Below are positions 33,601 to 45,935 of a stretch of DNA of 64,000 bases, in pieces. The position numbers were made by a program, and so were the translations under genes. Under the pieces are notes generated by a model. The model was not told where the DNA came from. It did not search any database and saw only the letters and a program-made list of their open reading frames with translations. Source of the stretch: Sediminicola luteus (GTDB lineage Bacteria > Bacteroidota > Bacteroidia > Flavobacteriales > Flavobacteriaceae); the NCBI RefSeq assembly GCF_002514735.1, contig NZ_KZ300477.1, positions 125,879 through 189,878 on the forward strand. The letters run 5' to 3'. Positions within the stretch are counted from its first letter, which is position 1, and each line of letters begins with the position of its first letter.

Positions 33601-34071
33601 CTAACCCACCAAGCCCAAGGCCCTTTTCAGCGCCAAAATACTTCCGGTATGTATACCATCGTGGTAAAAACTATAGGCCAAGGCCTCATCTATATTCGAA
33701 AGGGTTACCCCGGCACTAGTGGTATAGGCGTTGTAGTTCTTAAACTTTCCAGCTTTGTGATCGGTCTCGGTCTGGGCAATGGTCTCGATCAGCCATTTTT
33801 TTACCTGGGCCACCTCTTCCGGGCTCACTTGGGTACCATCGGGTTTGGTATCTTTTCGGAAAGCATTGATAAAATCATCTTCCAATAGCATGGCCTCACC
33901 CCCCAGTTTGTAACACAGCAGCTGTTCGGTAGCTACCAAATGGGCTAAATTCCACCAAATATTATTGTTAAACCCCGACGGGATTTTAAACAAGTCTTCG
34001 TGCGCTACTCCTTCGACCAAGGTCAAAAGGAACTGGCGCGATTTTATAGTTAGATCAAAAATAGATGCCAT
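33601..34071 (-). CDS. DinB-family protein
   Basis: This 156-residue four-helix-bundle protein of the DinB/YfiT superfamily typically binds a metal through three histidines. Here candidates are in WNLAHLVATEQ and FYHDGIHTG. Many members are bacillithiol- or glutathione-type thiol transferases, but the substrate cannot be told here. It starts five bases after the stop of the lipoprotein gene upstream, so the two are probably one operon. Confidence 0.8.
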   Translation of the reverse strand: MASIFDLTIKSRQFLLTLVEGVAHEDLFKIPSGFNNNIWWNLAHLVATEQLLCYKLGGEAMLLEDDFINAFRKDTKPDGTQVSPEEVAQVKKWLIETIAQTETDHKAGKFKNYNAYTTSAGVTLSNIDEALAYSFYHDGIHTGSILALKRALGLVG

Positions 34072-34075
34072 ATGG

Positions 34076-34510
34076 TTACTTTATCAATGCTTCCGCATTG
34101 GCTATACTTGAATTGATTTGTTCCTTAAGGGCCTTTACCTTGGTTTCCTCTTCGGCGATCCAGCCCATTTTTTCCTCACTGAGGGCCTTACCGTTCAAAA
34201 TCTCATCGGAATCGAAACGGGCACCAAAATTTTTCATCCAATCCATCATGGCCGTATGGGCATCTTGAAGATCTACCATAGCCTTTTGATAGGGTTGCCC
34301 CGTAGCTGTGGTATCGGCGGCCAATGGCTTTAGGCTTTCTACCAATTTACCTATGGTAGACATTTTGGGCATCACCTCGTCGTGAATGGCCATTACCAAT
34401 TCCATTTCGGCCTGACCTTTGGCCAATACCTCTTCTTTTTTTTCTTCCCCTTTACAAGCCATTACCAAAACGGCCAACAAGGCAAGCATTACAGTTGAAA
34501 ATTTACCCAT
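34076..34510 (-). CDS. Small helical lipoprotein
   Basis: This 144-residue lipoprotein has a signal peptide ending at LVMAC. It is followed by an acidic-lysine stretch (KGEEKKEEVLAKGQ) and a long helical region with two likely coiled segments (ELVMAIHDEVMPKMSTIGKL, and EEKMGWIAEEETKVKALKEQ). Homologues in flavobacteria carry the uninformative name viral A-type inclusion protein. The start at ATG 34510 gives a clean signal peptide. An upstream GTG-ATG pair would sit on the -7-like element TATTTTTG. Confidence 0.75.
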   Translation of the reverse strand: MGKFSTVMLALLAVLVMACKGEEKKEEVLAKGQAEMELVMAIHDEVMPKMSTIGKLVESLKPLAADTTATGQPYQKAMVDLQDAHTAMMDWMKNFGARFDSDEILNGKALSEEKMGWIAEEETKVKALKEQINSSIANAEALIK

Positions 34511-34915
34511 ATTCTTAAGATTTTGAAGCATCACAAAAATACGTAGGTCATGGTTAATTCTATTGCCTAGGCCTTAATATTTTCAGTAGAAGTTAAAAAG
34601 CTAGATAAAAGACCGCTTCACTTCTAGAATATAGAAAATAGACTTTTGATTCGCAGTTATTTATGATTTCGTTTTTTGTAAAACATCTGAATAAGCCTTT
34701 AAAGATAAATTTTTCGGAATCGGTTAAGTTGGGTTACGACGAAAATGTAAACGACTTATTTTCAGCAGTCTTTTTTATTTGTACTTAACACTTTTGTCTG
34801 AAGCCATCAAATTTCGGATGCCTTTGAGTAGAAGTTAAAGACAATTGAACGGATTCGGTCTAGAACTTTTATCCCATTATTTAGTTTTATATTGTTGGGA
34901 ACAAATACCAACACT
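34511..34915. other. AT-rich intergenic region
   Basis: No supported gene. A minus-strand TATTTTTG element (near 34534-34541) serves the lipoprotein gene. The word gtagaagttaaa occurs near 34586 and 34830 followed by similar sequence, a diverged direct repeat about 244 bases apart. A 41-codon open frame at 34663-34788 has no recognisable features. Confidence 0.6.
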
Positions 34916-35395
34916 ATGAAAAACCTAACCACCATACTCTACATTATCATCTGGCTTTATATTGTCAGTGGCCTTATCAAGATTTACAAAACCATTAAGG
35001 TTTTACTCGATACATTTTCCGGGATCGCGGTATTTGATATTACTGAAATAGCCTTTCATTTGTTTAAAATAGGCCTAGCCATTTATTTAATCTACCATTT
35101 TTTTCTATTCAGTAGAACCGTGAACAAATTTGATGAAAAATCGTTCTTTAATCTCAAGAACGGTCTTCGATTCAAATCAACCGGGAAAGCGATTGTTGTT
35201 TTCGCACTTCTAAATTTTTCAGCCAGCATTCTTTATGCAGTGAATGTAGGGAGTGATCTTGCCCTTAAAAACCTACCAGAGCAAGTGATTCCCAATTTTT
35301 TTCTCCTGATGATGGCCTTGTTTTTATTGATCCAATCCAAAGTGATTTTGAGTGGTAATCAACAACTAAAAAAACACGAACCTATAAATGAGTAA
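34916..35395 (+). CDS. DUF2975-like membrane protein
   Basis: This 159-residue protein has four TM helices (about 4-24, 42-62, 88-108 and 125-142). The arrangement and the DEKSFFNLKNGLRFKSTGKA loop resemble DUF2975 proteins, which often pair with a small Cro-like regulator; none follows here. The ATG at 34916 is preferred over TTG codons overlapping a TATATTG promoter-like sequence. It is convergent with the PepSY-type gene. Confidence 0.65.
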   Translation: MKNLTTILYIIIWLYIVSGLIKIYKTIKVLLDTFSGIAVFDITEIAFHLFKIGLAIYLIYHFFLFSRTVNKFDEKSFFNLKNGLRFKSTGKAIVVFALLNFSASILYAVNVGSDLALKNLPEQVIPNFFLLMMALFLLIQSKVILSGNQQLKKHEPINE

Positions 35396-35403
35396 TTAGA
35401 AAA

Positions 35404-36144
35404 CTATTTCTTCTTACCCCTGGGCTTCTTTTGCAACTGTTTAGAGGTTAGGCCATATAACAAAAACCCACTACCCAAGGTAATTAGCCCAAAAATGGAA
35501 AACAGGCGTAAGACGAAATTGTTAAAATCGTCGCGACCGGCATAGTCCATGGTATGCAGCATCCAAAGAAAATCGAAAGCACGCCATTGATCGTTCCGGA
35601 AGTTGCGCACCCGAGCATCGTTCTGTGAGATATAAATTGTAGTCTGTGCAGGAGCCCCAAAGGATACGGCAAAGGCGGGCAAAGGTTTATTGCGGTATTC
35701 ATGATGTTTGCCCGATTCCTGGATCAATTCGGTTTTTAAAATAGGCGCTTTTACATTCAGGCTACGCATGGCCATTTGCTCTGCCTCAGATTTACTCAAG
35801 GGCTTCCTCTTTTGGCCTGTAAGCGCATGAACCAATGCTACGGACTCAATACCCTTTTCACTAAAAGAAAGCTCGTAAAACGGTTCTCCAAGTACGGAAC
35901 GCAATTCTATAGAACGAACACTATCGACCCCTATACTTTCAGCCACAATCGATGGTGATAACATACTGTCTTTTATGGCGACCACAGCCTCCGGATTACG
36001 CAGATCGGAACCCCGGATAGTTTCGATATTCGTCCAACTAAAATACAGCCCCCCAATAGTCCACAATAAAAATTGGATCCCCAATACAAAACCCAGATAG
36101 CGGTGCCATTTACGGGTTCTTTTCACCCACACTCTTTTCTTCAT
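35404..36144 (-). CDS. PepSY-associated membrane protein
   Basis: This 246-residue protein has an N-terminal TM helix (about 16-36, YLGFVLGIQFLLWTIGGLYF), a periplasmic PepSY-like region with the repeated ESIGVDSVRSIELR pattern, and a C-terminal TM helix (about 205-225). It resembles a half-size PepSY-TM (ferric reductase-like) protein. Basic residues at both ends face the cytosol. The start is at ATG 36144; the longer frame reaches into the atpC terminator. It lies directly behind that terminator. Confidence 0.75.
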   Translation of the reverse strand: MKKRVWVKRTRKWHRYLGFVLGIQFLLWTIGGLYFSWTNIETIRGSDLRNPEAVVAIKDSMLSPSIVAESIGVDSVRSIELRSVLGEPFYELSFSEKGIESVALVHALTGQKRKPLSKSEAEQMAMRSLNVKAPILKTELIQESGKHHEYRNKPLPAFAVSFGAPAQTTIYISQNDARVRNFRNDQWRAFDFLWMLHTMDYAGRDDFNNFVLRLFSIFGLITLGSGFLLYGLTSKQLQKKPRGKKK

Positions 36145-36165
36145 TTTAAAGCCAAATAATTGCAC

Positions 36166-36192
36166 AAAAAAAGCCAACCCTTTCGGATTGGC
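36166..36192 (-). terminator. Intrinsic terminator of atpD-atpC
   Basis: On the minus strand GCCAATCC-GAAA-GGGTTGGC forms an 8-bp stem (one G-U) with a GNRA tetraloop and is followed by seven T residues. Confidence 0.9.
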
Positions 36193-36218
36193 TTCTATTA
36201 TTTCGAAATACCAGACAT

Positions 36219-36497
36219 TTAATCTGCTAAAACGATTATTTTATTATCGTTCATCTCTAAGGTACCGCTATTGATGGCCAAAAGAGTATCGCCATTACCG
36301 GCTTTGGTAAAACGCTCGGCATAGGCCTCATCTATAGTAAGGTTACCTTTGATCTTAACGGTTCCCTGCTGCAAAATGGAAACCACGGGGGCGTGATTTT
36401 CCAACATTTGAAACTCTCCGTTTACACCTGGTACGGTTACCGCCTCAACGTTGCCGCTGAACAAAGTAGCCTCTGGAGATACGATTTCTAAATACAT
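36219..36497 (-). CDS. atpC: F1 ATP synthase epsilon subunit, short form
   Basis: This central-stalk subunit of the F1 ATPase has 92 residues. It contains the N-terminal beta-sandwich (LEIVSPEATLFSGNVEAVTVPGVNG in sequence) but lacks the C-terminal two-helix domain of about 45 residues that acts as an inhibitory latch in other bacteria. Short epsilon subunits are usual in Bacteroidota. It follows atpD after a 75-base spacer that contains a repeat hairpin. Confidence 0.93.
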   Translation of the reverse strand: MYLEIVSPEATLFSGNVEAVTVPGVNGEFQMLENHAPVVSILQQGTVKIKGNLTIDEAYAERFTKAGNGDTLLAINSGTLEMNDNKIIVLAD

Positions 36498-36502
36498 ATT
36501 TT

Positions 36503-36566
36503 TTAGTTATGAGTGATGAGTTATGAGTGAAGAGAAGAACTCTGAACCCTACATTCTTAACTCCTA
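36503..36566. repeat. Hairpin-forming repeat between atpD and atpC
   Basis: The spacer has gttatgagtga twice in a row and ends with aactcctaactt, whose reverse complement aagttaggagtt matches agttatgagtt at 10 of 11 positions. The segment can fold and resembles dispersed gttatgag-type flavobacterial repeats. Confidence 0.55.
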
Positions 36567-36572
36567 ACTTAA

Positions 36573-38177
<1,605 letters not shown>

Positions 38178-38216
38178 TTAAATAGAAACTTGTACCCCTT
38201 GTTTTTTTACCCACGA

Positions 38217-38243
38217 AAAAAGGCGCCGGAATGGCGCCTTTTT
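38217..38243 (-). terminator. Terminator of the large TonB receptor gene
   Basis: AAAAAGGCGCC and GGCGCCTTTTT pair perfectly over 11 bases around a GGAAT loop, 23 bases past the stop codon. The flanking A and T runs make it bidirectional in principle. Confidence 0.9.
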
Positions 38244-38265
38244 AGAATGGATTGTATAACTCGAA

Positions 38266-41001
38266 TTAGTTGTTGATTATCCAAGAAACATAGTATTGGG
38301 CACCTACGTTACCCGTACCAATGGCACTGTAATATTCATCGGCCAAAATATTGGAACCACCCACTTTAAAGGTAGACTTGATACTAGGCACCTTGTAGTT
38401 GATCTGCATATCTACTACGTTGAAGGAAGGCACCCAGTCACTACCAAAGGTAGCCTCCCAGTAATAGGTATCTGACCAACGGTAATTAAGACCGAATCCG
38501 AAGTTTTCGAATAACTCGGTATTTCCGAAAGATACTTTAACCTTATGTCTTGGGGTATTGAAACTAGGCATGAAATCGGGATCGGTACTACGATCAAAAT
38601 CAAATTCAGAGAAGGTATAGTTGATTCCGAAATCAAAGTTTCCGAAAACCTTGGTATCTACTCCAATGTTGGCACCATAAGAAGAAATATCGGCCTCAGA
38701 ATTGGTATACGCTTGGAATACTTGGATATCGCCACGCTGCAAAGCCAAAAGTGACAAAGAGTTATCTCCTACTTCACCATAAAGTGGGGCCACAACATTT
38801 CTACCCGACATAAAATCGGTATAGTCGTTATAGTAACCACTAACATCTACTATGAATTTTCCTAACTGACCCCTATACCCCAATTCAAAGGCAGTAATCT
38901 GTTCTGGTTTAACCAATTGAACATTAGAAGCCTCTGGAGCCCCGGCCTGAACGGAAGCCAAGCTAAAGGAGTTTTCATAGGCATCACGACCCGTTACGAC
39001 CGTAGACATAGAAGGATCGGAGTTCCAAGCCACTTCTTGCGAAAAACGGTCTAGGTTATCGGGTGCAGAACCCACCAAAAGGGCACGACCGGCATCTAGA
39101 CCAATATAAAGATCTTGGGTAGTGGGGTTACGGAAACCGGTTTGGAAAGACCCACGGAAATTGTGGTTTCTACGCTCACCAGCAGTATAGGTAATTGAAG
39201 CCCTTGGCGAGAAAAAGCCATCGAACAATTTATTTTTATCGTAGCGTACCGAACCCGTTAATTTTAAACGGTCGTCCATCAATTTCTTTTGAATCTGGGT
39301 ATACAAACCAAATTCGGAATAAGGAATAGGTCCGTCTTCATCGGTAAAGATGGTACCGTTGGAATTCAATACATACTCACGGAAAGACCCACCTACTTGA
39401 ATATCGGCAAAATCACCGGTCAAATGGCTAAAGTTATAGTTCGCATCTACATGGCGCATTTTGGTCTCGTCTATAAATTTAGAACCCGTAGAAAGGTTAC
39501 CATCGGAGGTAACGGCAGCTTTGGCAGCATCAAATTCCGCTGTGCCAGGCACTAAACGTCCGTTATCGGCATTCGCCCTACCTGCGGCATGAGCATCGTC
39601 ATCTGAGGCCGGTATACCGGTACCTACACCCAATTTAGCCCCGGCAAATCCGGCGATATAATCGGCAAACCATTGCTGATCAGCCTTCCACTTACGGTTA
39701 ATGTTAATACCCGTAAATACTAAATCGTGTGATTTTCCAGAATTCTCAAGCGTTACATAACCCCTAACAAAGAAATTATTGTTCTTGATCTCTAATTTAT
39801 GCTGTTGCAAGGTAAAATCTTGAAGGTAGTAACGGTTGGTCCCTTGGTAAATAGTTGAACCACGACCAATCCTAGAATTTAAGATCACCTCAAAATCATC
39901 GGCAAAAGGCCTAACATGTAAGGCTCCATCAAACTTTACACTTTGGGCTTTATAATCGGAAAGTTCACGCTCGCGATACCCGGTACGCGAAACAGTATGG
40001 GTACCCAAAGTACCTGAAGGGAATCCGGCAGCGTCGTCAAAATTAATGGTAGCCGCAACTTCATCACCATAAACATTAAGCCCGTTATAGGCCGGATTTT
40101 CGCGGGTCCACCCCGGGTTGTTTAAATCATCTTCACGTACGGCCCACCAATCGGTACCATCTAAATATGAGAAACTAGCTTTTACCGCTACGTAGTCGTT
40201 AAAGGCTTTGGCCGCACGTATGCCAACATCATAAAAAGCATTATCACCAGCGGCTTCTTGCGAAGTAAGTCCTGTTTTAACGTAAGCACTAATTCCTTGG
40301 AAATCGAAAGGGTTTTTACTGGTCATGAACAAGATACCATTAAAGGCATTCGCTCCATACAATGCCGAAGAGGCACCCGGTAAAATCTCAACGCTTTGAA
40401 CATCCAACTCACTCATACCGACTAAGTTACCCAGCACAAAGTTAAGTGCAGGCGAAGTATTGTCCATACCGTCTACCAACTGTACAAACCTGTTATTGGA
40501 GAAAGTTGCAAACCCCCTGGTATTAATCGATTGAAAAGTTAAACTATTCGTATTTATATCTACACCTTTAAGGTTCTGTAGCCCGTCATAGAAAGAGGCC
40601 GAAGTAGTATTTTCTATCTCTTTTAGTCCAAAACGCTCAACAGAAACCGGAGATTCGAAAATACGTTCCGGGGTCCTAGAGGCCGAGATAACGATTTCAT
40701 CTAAAAGTGTCTGTTCTTCATTCAAGCTAATGGTTAGGTTCTGGTTGTTCGAAGTCACCTCTACCGTTGCCTCGGAATAACCAATACTAGAACCCCTTAA
40801 GGTAAAAGGCGGGGTTTCACTGGTACTTAAAGTAAAGTTACCATCGAAATCGGTTACAGCACCAACCGATTTTCCCACGATTACCACATTAGCCCCGGGG
40901 ATAGGCTCATTATTCTGGTCAACGACCGTTCCTTTTACCGTTGTTTGGGCATATGCAAACGTGCCAAACAACAGTAATGCCATGCATAACAATGCTCTCA
41001 T
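38266..41001 (-). CDS. TonB-dependent receptor with carboxypeptidase-like N-domain
   Basis: This outer-membrane receptor has 911 residues. A signal peptide (about 1-18, ending AYAQ) is followed by a CarboxypepD_reg-like domain (VKGTVVDQNNEPIPGANVVI through the DFDGNF motif, about 22-95), a plug domain (about 105-215) and a long barrel ending in an aromatic-rich strand. It has no SusD partner, so it is not a SusCD system, and the ligand is unknown. It is flanked by its own terminator and stands alone between glmS and atpD. Confidence 0.88.
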   Translation of the reverse strand: MRALLCMALLLFGTFAYAQTTVKGTVVDQNNEPIPGANVVIVGKSVGAVTDFDGNFTLSTSETPPFTLRGSSIGYSEATVEVTSNNQNLTISLNEEQTLLDEIVISASRTPERIFESPVSVERFGLKEIENTTSASFYDGLQNLKGVDINTNSLTFQSINTRGFATFSNNRFVQLVDGMDNTSPALNFVLGNLVGMSELDVQSVEILPGASSALYGANAFNGILFMTSKNPFDFQGISAYVKTGLTSQEAAGDNAFYDVGIRAAKAFNDYVAVKASFSYLDGTDWWAVREDDLNNPGWTRENPAYNGLNVYGDEVAATINFDDAAGFPSGTLGTHTVSRTGYRERELSDYKAQSVKFDGALHVRPFADDFEVILNSRIGRGSTIYQGTNRYYLQDFTLQQHKLEIKNNNFFVRGYVTLENSGKSHDLVFTGININRKWKADQQWFADYIAGFAGAKLGVGTGIPASDDDAHAAGRANADNGRLVPGTAEFDAAKAAVTSDGNLSTGSKFIDETKMRHVDANYNFSHLTGDFADIQVGGSFREYVLNSNGTIFTDEDGPIPYSEFGLYTQIQKKLMDDRLKLTGSVRYDKNKLFDGFFSPRASITYTAGERRNHNFRGSFQTGFRNPTTQDLYIGLDAGRALLVGSAPDNLDRFSQEVAWNSDPSMSTVVTGRDAYENSFSLASVQAGAPEASNVQLVKPEQITAFELGYRGQLGKFIVDVSGYYNDYTDFMSGRNVVAPLYGEVGDNSLSLLALQRGDIQVFQAYTNSEADISSYGANIGVDTKVFGNFDFGINYTFSEFDFDRSTDPDFMPSFNTPRHKVKVSFGNTELFENFGFGLNYRWSDTYYWEATFGSDWVPSFNVVDMQINYKVPSIKSTFKVGGSNILADEYYSAIGTGNVGAQYYVSWIINN

Positions 41002-41130
41002 TATCGTTAGTAGTTAAATTAGTTTCACCAGACAAGATACACCTTTTCTACTAATATGAAAAAAACAATGCACGCATAATAAGTTTTCGTTAAAAAAAGG
41101 TTTTAAAAATGATGTTTCCACAGAGAAACA

Positions 41131-41160
41131 AAAAACCGCGCCAGTAATAGCGCGGTTTTT
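41131..41160 (-). terminator. Terminator of glmS
   Basis: AAAAACCGCGC and GCGCGGTTTTT pair perfectly over 11 bases around an eight-base loop, 23 bases past the glmS stop codon. Confidence 0.9.
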
Positions 41161-41182
41161 GAAAATTCGAATGCTTTTTATG

Positions 41183-43030
41183 TTACTCCACGGTAACCGA
41201 TTTAGCCAGATTTCGAGGTTGATCTACATTACAACCACGCATTACGGCAATATGGTACGATAGTAACTGTAATGGTATAGTCGTTAACAATGGTGTAAGC
41301 GCCTCCATAACCTCAGGCACCTCGATCACATGATCAGCCAAGTTCTTCACCACCTCGTCCCCTTCGGTCACTATGGCGATAATTCTTGCTTTACGCGATT
41401 TAATCTCTTGAATGTTACTCACCACCTTTTCATAATGGCCCTTTCTGGTTGCGATTACGATAACAGGCATTTGTTCATCGATAAGGGCAATGGGACCATG
41501 TTTCATCTCGGCAGCCGGATACCCTTCTGCATGGATATAACTAATCTCTTTAAGTTTCAGCGCCCCCTCTAATGCAACAGGAAAATTATACCCCCTACCT
41601 AAATAAAGACAATTAGATGAATCTTTATACACGTCGGATATTTGCTCAACCAAGGCATTATACTCTAAGGATTTCTCAACCTTCTTAGGTATAGCTTCCA
41701 TCTCAACTAAAAATTCGTGGAGTTGGGTTTTATTAATCGTCCCTTTTTCTTGGGCCAACTTAAGCGCCATTAAGGTCAGTACCGTAATTTGAGTGGTAAA
41801 GGCTTTGGTTGAAGCCACTCCGATTTCGGGTCCGGCATGGGTATAGGCACCAGCATGGGTCTCTCTTGCAATAGACGAACCTACTACATTACACACCCCA
41901 AACACGAAGGCCCCTTTTTCTTTGGCCAGTTTTATCGCGGCCAAAGTATCGGCAGTTTCCCCGGATTGTGAAATAGCTATGAGCACATCTTTCTCGGTGA
42001 TTACCGGGTTCCTGTAACGGAATTCTGAGGCATACTCTACCTCTACCGGTATACGGGTAAGATCTTCGAAAATGTACTCGGCAACCAAACCAGCATGCCA
42101 AGAGGTACCACAGGCCACAATAATGATTCGATCGGCATTAAGGAAACGTTCGAGGTTTTGATCGATTCCCGCCATTTTTATCAGACCCTCATCGGCCAAT
42201 AACCTACCTCTATACGTATCTTGTATCGCTTTGGGTTGCTCATAGATCTCTTTGAGCATGAAATGATCATAGCCCCCCTTTTCGATTTCCTCGAGGTTTA
42301 ACTGCAACTCTTGGATATTCGGATAAGCAATATGATCCCCTTTGATTTTGCGTAATTTAATCTCTTTACCCCTACGGATGATAGCCATTTCCTCGTCTTC
42401 GAGATACACGGCATTTTTAGTGAACTCTATAAAGGGGGAAGCATCGGAAGCGATAAAATACTCATCCTCCCCTATCCCAATGGCCAACGGGCTACCCAGT
42501 TTGGCGACAACCACCTCATCTGGCTTTTCTTTATCGAATACAGCTATGGCATAGGCACCTACGACTTGATTTAAGGCAATCTGAACAGCCTTACCCAATT
42601 TTACATCTTCCTGTTTTTTGACCTCTTCAATCAAATTGACCAACACTTCGGTATCGGTATCGGAATGGAAAACATAGCCTCGGTTTTTAAGCTCTTGTTT
42701 AATGGCCTCATAATTCTCTATGATTCCATTATGGATAATGACAAGATTTCCTGAATTTGAATAATGCGGGTGCGAATTCACATCATTGGGTACCCCATGG
42801 GTAGCCCATCGTGTATGCCCAATACCCAATGTACCCTGGGTCGAAATTTCTGCTTTTGATTTTTTTTGAAGGTCGTCTACTTTCCCTTTGGTCTTACTCA
42901 GCTGAATTTGTCCATCGTGATACAAGGCCACTCCAGCACTGTCATAACCGCGGTACTCTAAACGTTGCAATCCTTTAATGATAATGGGATAGGCCTCCCT
43001 ATGACCTAAATACCCTACGATTCCACACAT
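41183..43030 (-). CDS. glmS: Glutamine-fructose-6-phosphate aminotransferase
   Basis: This enzyme makes glucosamine-6-phosphate, the entry to peptidoglycan and LPS amino sugars. It has 615 residues. The N-terminal glutaminase starts with the nucleophile Cys2 (MCGIVGYLG) and includes GHTRWATHG. Two SIS domains follow (CGTSWHAG near 310 and the second near 470), and the protein ends DQPRNLAKSVTVE. No glmS ribozyme is expected in this phylum and none was seen in the 94-base leader region. Confidence 0.97.
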   Translation of the reverse strand: MCGIVGYLGHREAYPIIIKGLQRLEYRGYDSAGVALYHDGQIQLSKTKGKVDDLQKKSKAEISTQGTLGIGHTRWATHGVPNDVNSHPHYSNSGNLVIIHNGIIENYEAIKQELKNRGYVFHSDTDTEVLVNLIEEVKKQEDVKLGKAVQIALNQVVGAYAIAVFDKEKPDEVVVAKLGSPLAIGIGEDEYFIASDASPFIEFTKNAVYLEDEEMAIIRRGKEIKLRKIKGDHIAYPNIQELQLNLEEIEKGGYDHFMLKEIYEQPKAIQDTYRGRLLADEGLIKMAGIDQNLERFLNADRIIIVACGTSWHAGLVAEYIFEDLTRIPVEVEYASEFRYRNPVITEKDVLIAISQSGETADTLAAIKLAKEKGAFVFGVCNVVGSSIARETHAGAYTHAGPEIGVASTKAFTTQITVLTLMALKLAQEKGTINKTQLHEFLVEMEAIPKKVEKSLEYNALVEQISDVYKDSSNCLYLGRGYNFPVALEGALKLKEISYIHAEGYPAAEMKHGPIALIDEQMPVIVIATRKGHYEKVVSNIQEIKSRKARIIAIVTEGDEVVKNLADHVIEVPEVMEALTPLLTTIPLQLLSYHIAVMRGCNVDQPRNLAKSVTVE

Positions 43031-43124
43031 AGAATGATTATTGACGTTAATTTTCGGTAAACATACCGTTTTACACCCTAAACAACGAATTATTTATGAT
43101 AAACGGCAGCACCTTAACGTTAAA

Positions 43125-45017
<1,893 letters not shown>

Positions 45018-45024
45018 CTATCTA

Positions 45025-45834
45025 TCAGTTTAACACTTCCTCGGTGTAGAACTTACCATATGCTTCTTCAAAACCCTGTACAGGAACGTAGTCTAAAACA
45101 GGTTTTTCAAGACCAGCAATATGGCTGCTCAATTCCTCGGGGAGGTTCTCGGAGGCTAAAATAACCGCATCGGAAAAATCTACGGCTACTTTTAACAAAT
45201 TATTATAGCTGGGCTCTGAAAGCGGAGCAACTGCTTCTTTATCAACACCATCGAACAACACCTTATCCATCATTCCTGTATCTAGGGTGCCATCGAAACC
45301 TTGACCGTAAACCGAGGTAACAATCTTACTGTCTTGAAAGATAGGCTCATCGGCATAATACTTTCTAAGATACAAGGGTAGCAAAGAAGCCATCCATCCG
45401 TGTACATGGATAATATCAGGAGACCAATTCAGTTTCTTCACGGTCTCTACAACACCTTTGGCAAAGAAAATCGCCCTTTCGTCATTATCCGGGAAAAGCG
45501 TCCCTTCCTCATCGGTAAAAGTTGCTTTACGCTTAAAGTACTCCTCATTATCTATAAAGTATACCTGAATGCGCTCCCTAGGAATAGATGCTACCTTAAT
45601 TATCAAGGGCATATCCATATCATTGATCACCAAATTCATTCCAGATAAACGAATTACTTCGTGTAGTTGGTGCCTTCTTTCGTTAATGTTCCCGAAGCGG
45701 GGCATGAAAATCCGTATTTGGCCACCATTGCTGTTAACCATACGCGGAGTTTCGTAAGACATTAAGGATACTGGGTTTTCTGGTAAATAGGGTACAAGTT
45801 CAGAAGATACGAACAATATCTTTTTCCCGTTCAT
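45025..45834 (-). CDS. Glycogen/starch synthase N-terminal-like protein
   Basis: This 269-residue protein corresponds only to the N-terminal half of GT5 glycogen synthases (about 480 residues). The core elements KILFVSSELVPY and PDIIHVHGWMASLLPLYLR are present. The ADP-glucose-binding KTGGLGD motif expected after the first strand is absent; the region reads LPENPVSLMSYETPRMVNS. No C-terminal GT-B domain follows. It is therefore probably not a glycogen synthase, despite the usual annotation. The start at ATG 45834 is supported by the promoter at 45871-45878. It is divergent from panC in a conserved flavobacterial arrangement. Confidence 0.8.
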   Translation of the reverse strand: MNGKKILFVSSELVPYLPENPVSLMSYETPRMVNSNGGQIRIFMPRFGNINERRHQLHEVIRLSGMNLVINDMDMPLIIKVASIPRERIQVYFIDNEEYFKRKATFTDEEGTLFPDNDERAIFFAKGVVETVKKLNWSPDIIHVHGWMASLLPLYLRKYYADEPIFQDSKIVTSVYGQGFDGTLDTGMMDKVLFDGVDKEAVAPLSEPSYNNLLKVAVDFSDAVILASENLPEELSSHIAGLEKPVLDYVPVQGFEEAYGKFYTEEVLN

Positions 45835-45870
45835 AAAGTGTGAGTTTTGTTTAAAGCGCCAACTAGCTTG

Positions 45871-45878
45871 CAAAATTA
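45871..45878 (-). promoter_or_regulatory. -7 element TAATTTTG for the GlgA-like gene
   Basis: Full TAnnTTTG match on the minus strand, giving a leader of about 32 bases. The longer open frame upstream would place translation start above the promoter. Confidence 0.6.
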
Positions 45879-45909
45879 CAAAAATAAAAGACATTAGCTT
45901 TAATTATAG

Positions 45910-45917
45910 TAAGTTTG
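45910..45917 (+). promoter_or_regulatory. -7 element TAAGTTTG for panC
   Basis: Full TAnnTTTG match 18 bases before the panC ATG, and back to back with the GlgA-like promoter. It overlaps an upstream in-frame TTG, which is thereby excluded as start. Confidence 0.6.
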
Positions 45918-45935
45918 CACGTTTATCGATACAAA

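Noticed and set aside
34663-34788. 41-codon open frame in the AT-rich gap
   Set aside because: No motif, no promoter and composition like the surrounding non-coding DNA; too weak to call.
43031-43124. glmS ribozyme or riboswitch in the glmS leader
   Set aside because: The leader is short and shows no ribozyme core; that element is known from Firmicutes-type glmS genes.
45025-45834. Complete glycogen synthase
   Set aside because: Half the normal length and without the KTGG motif.
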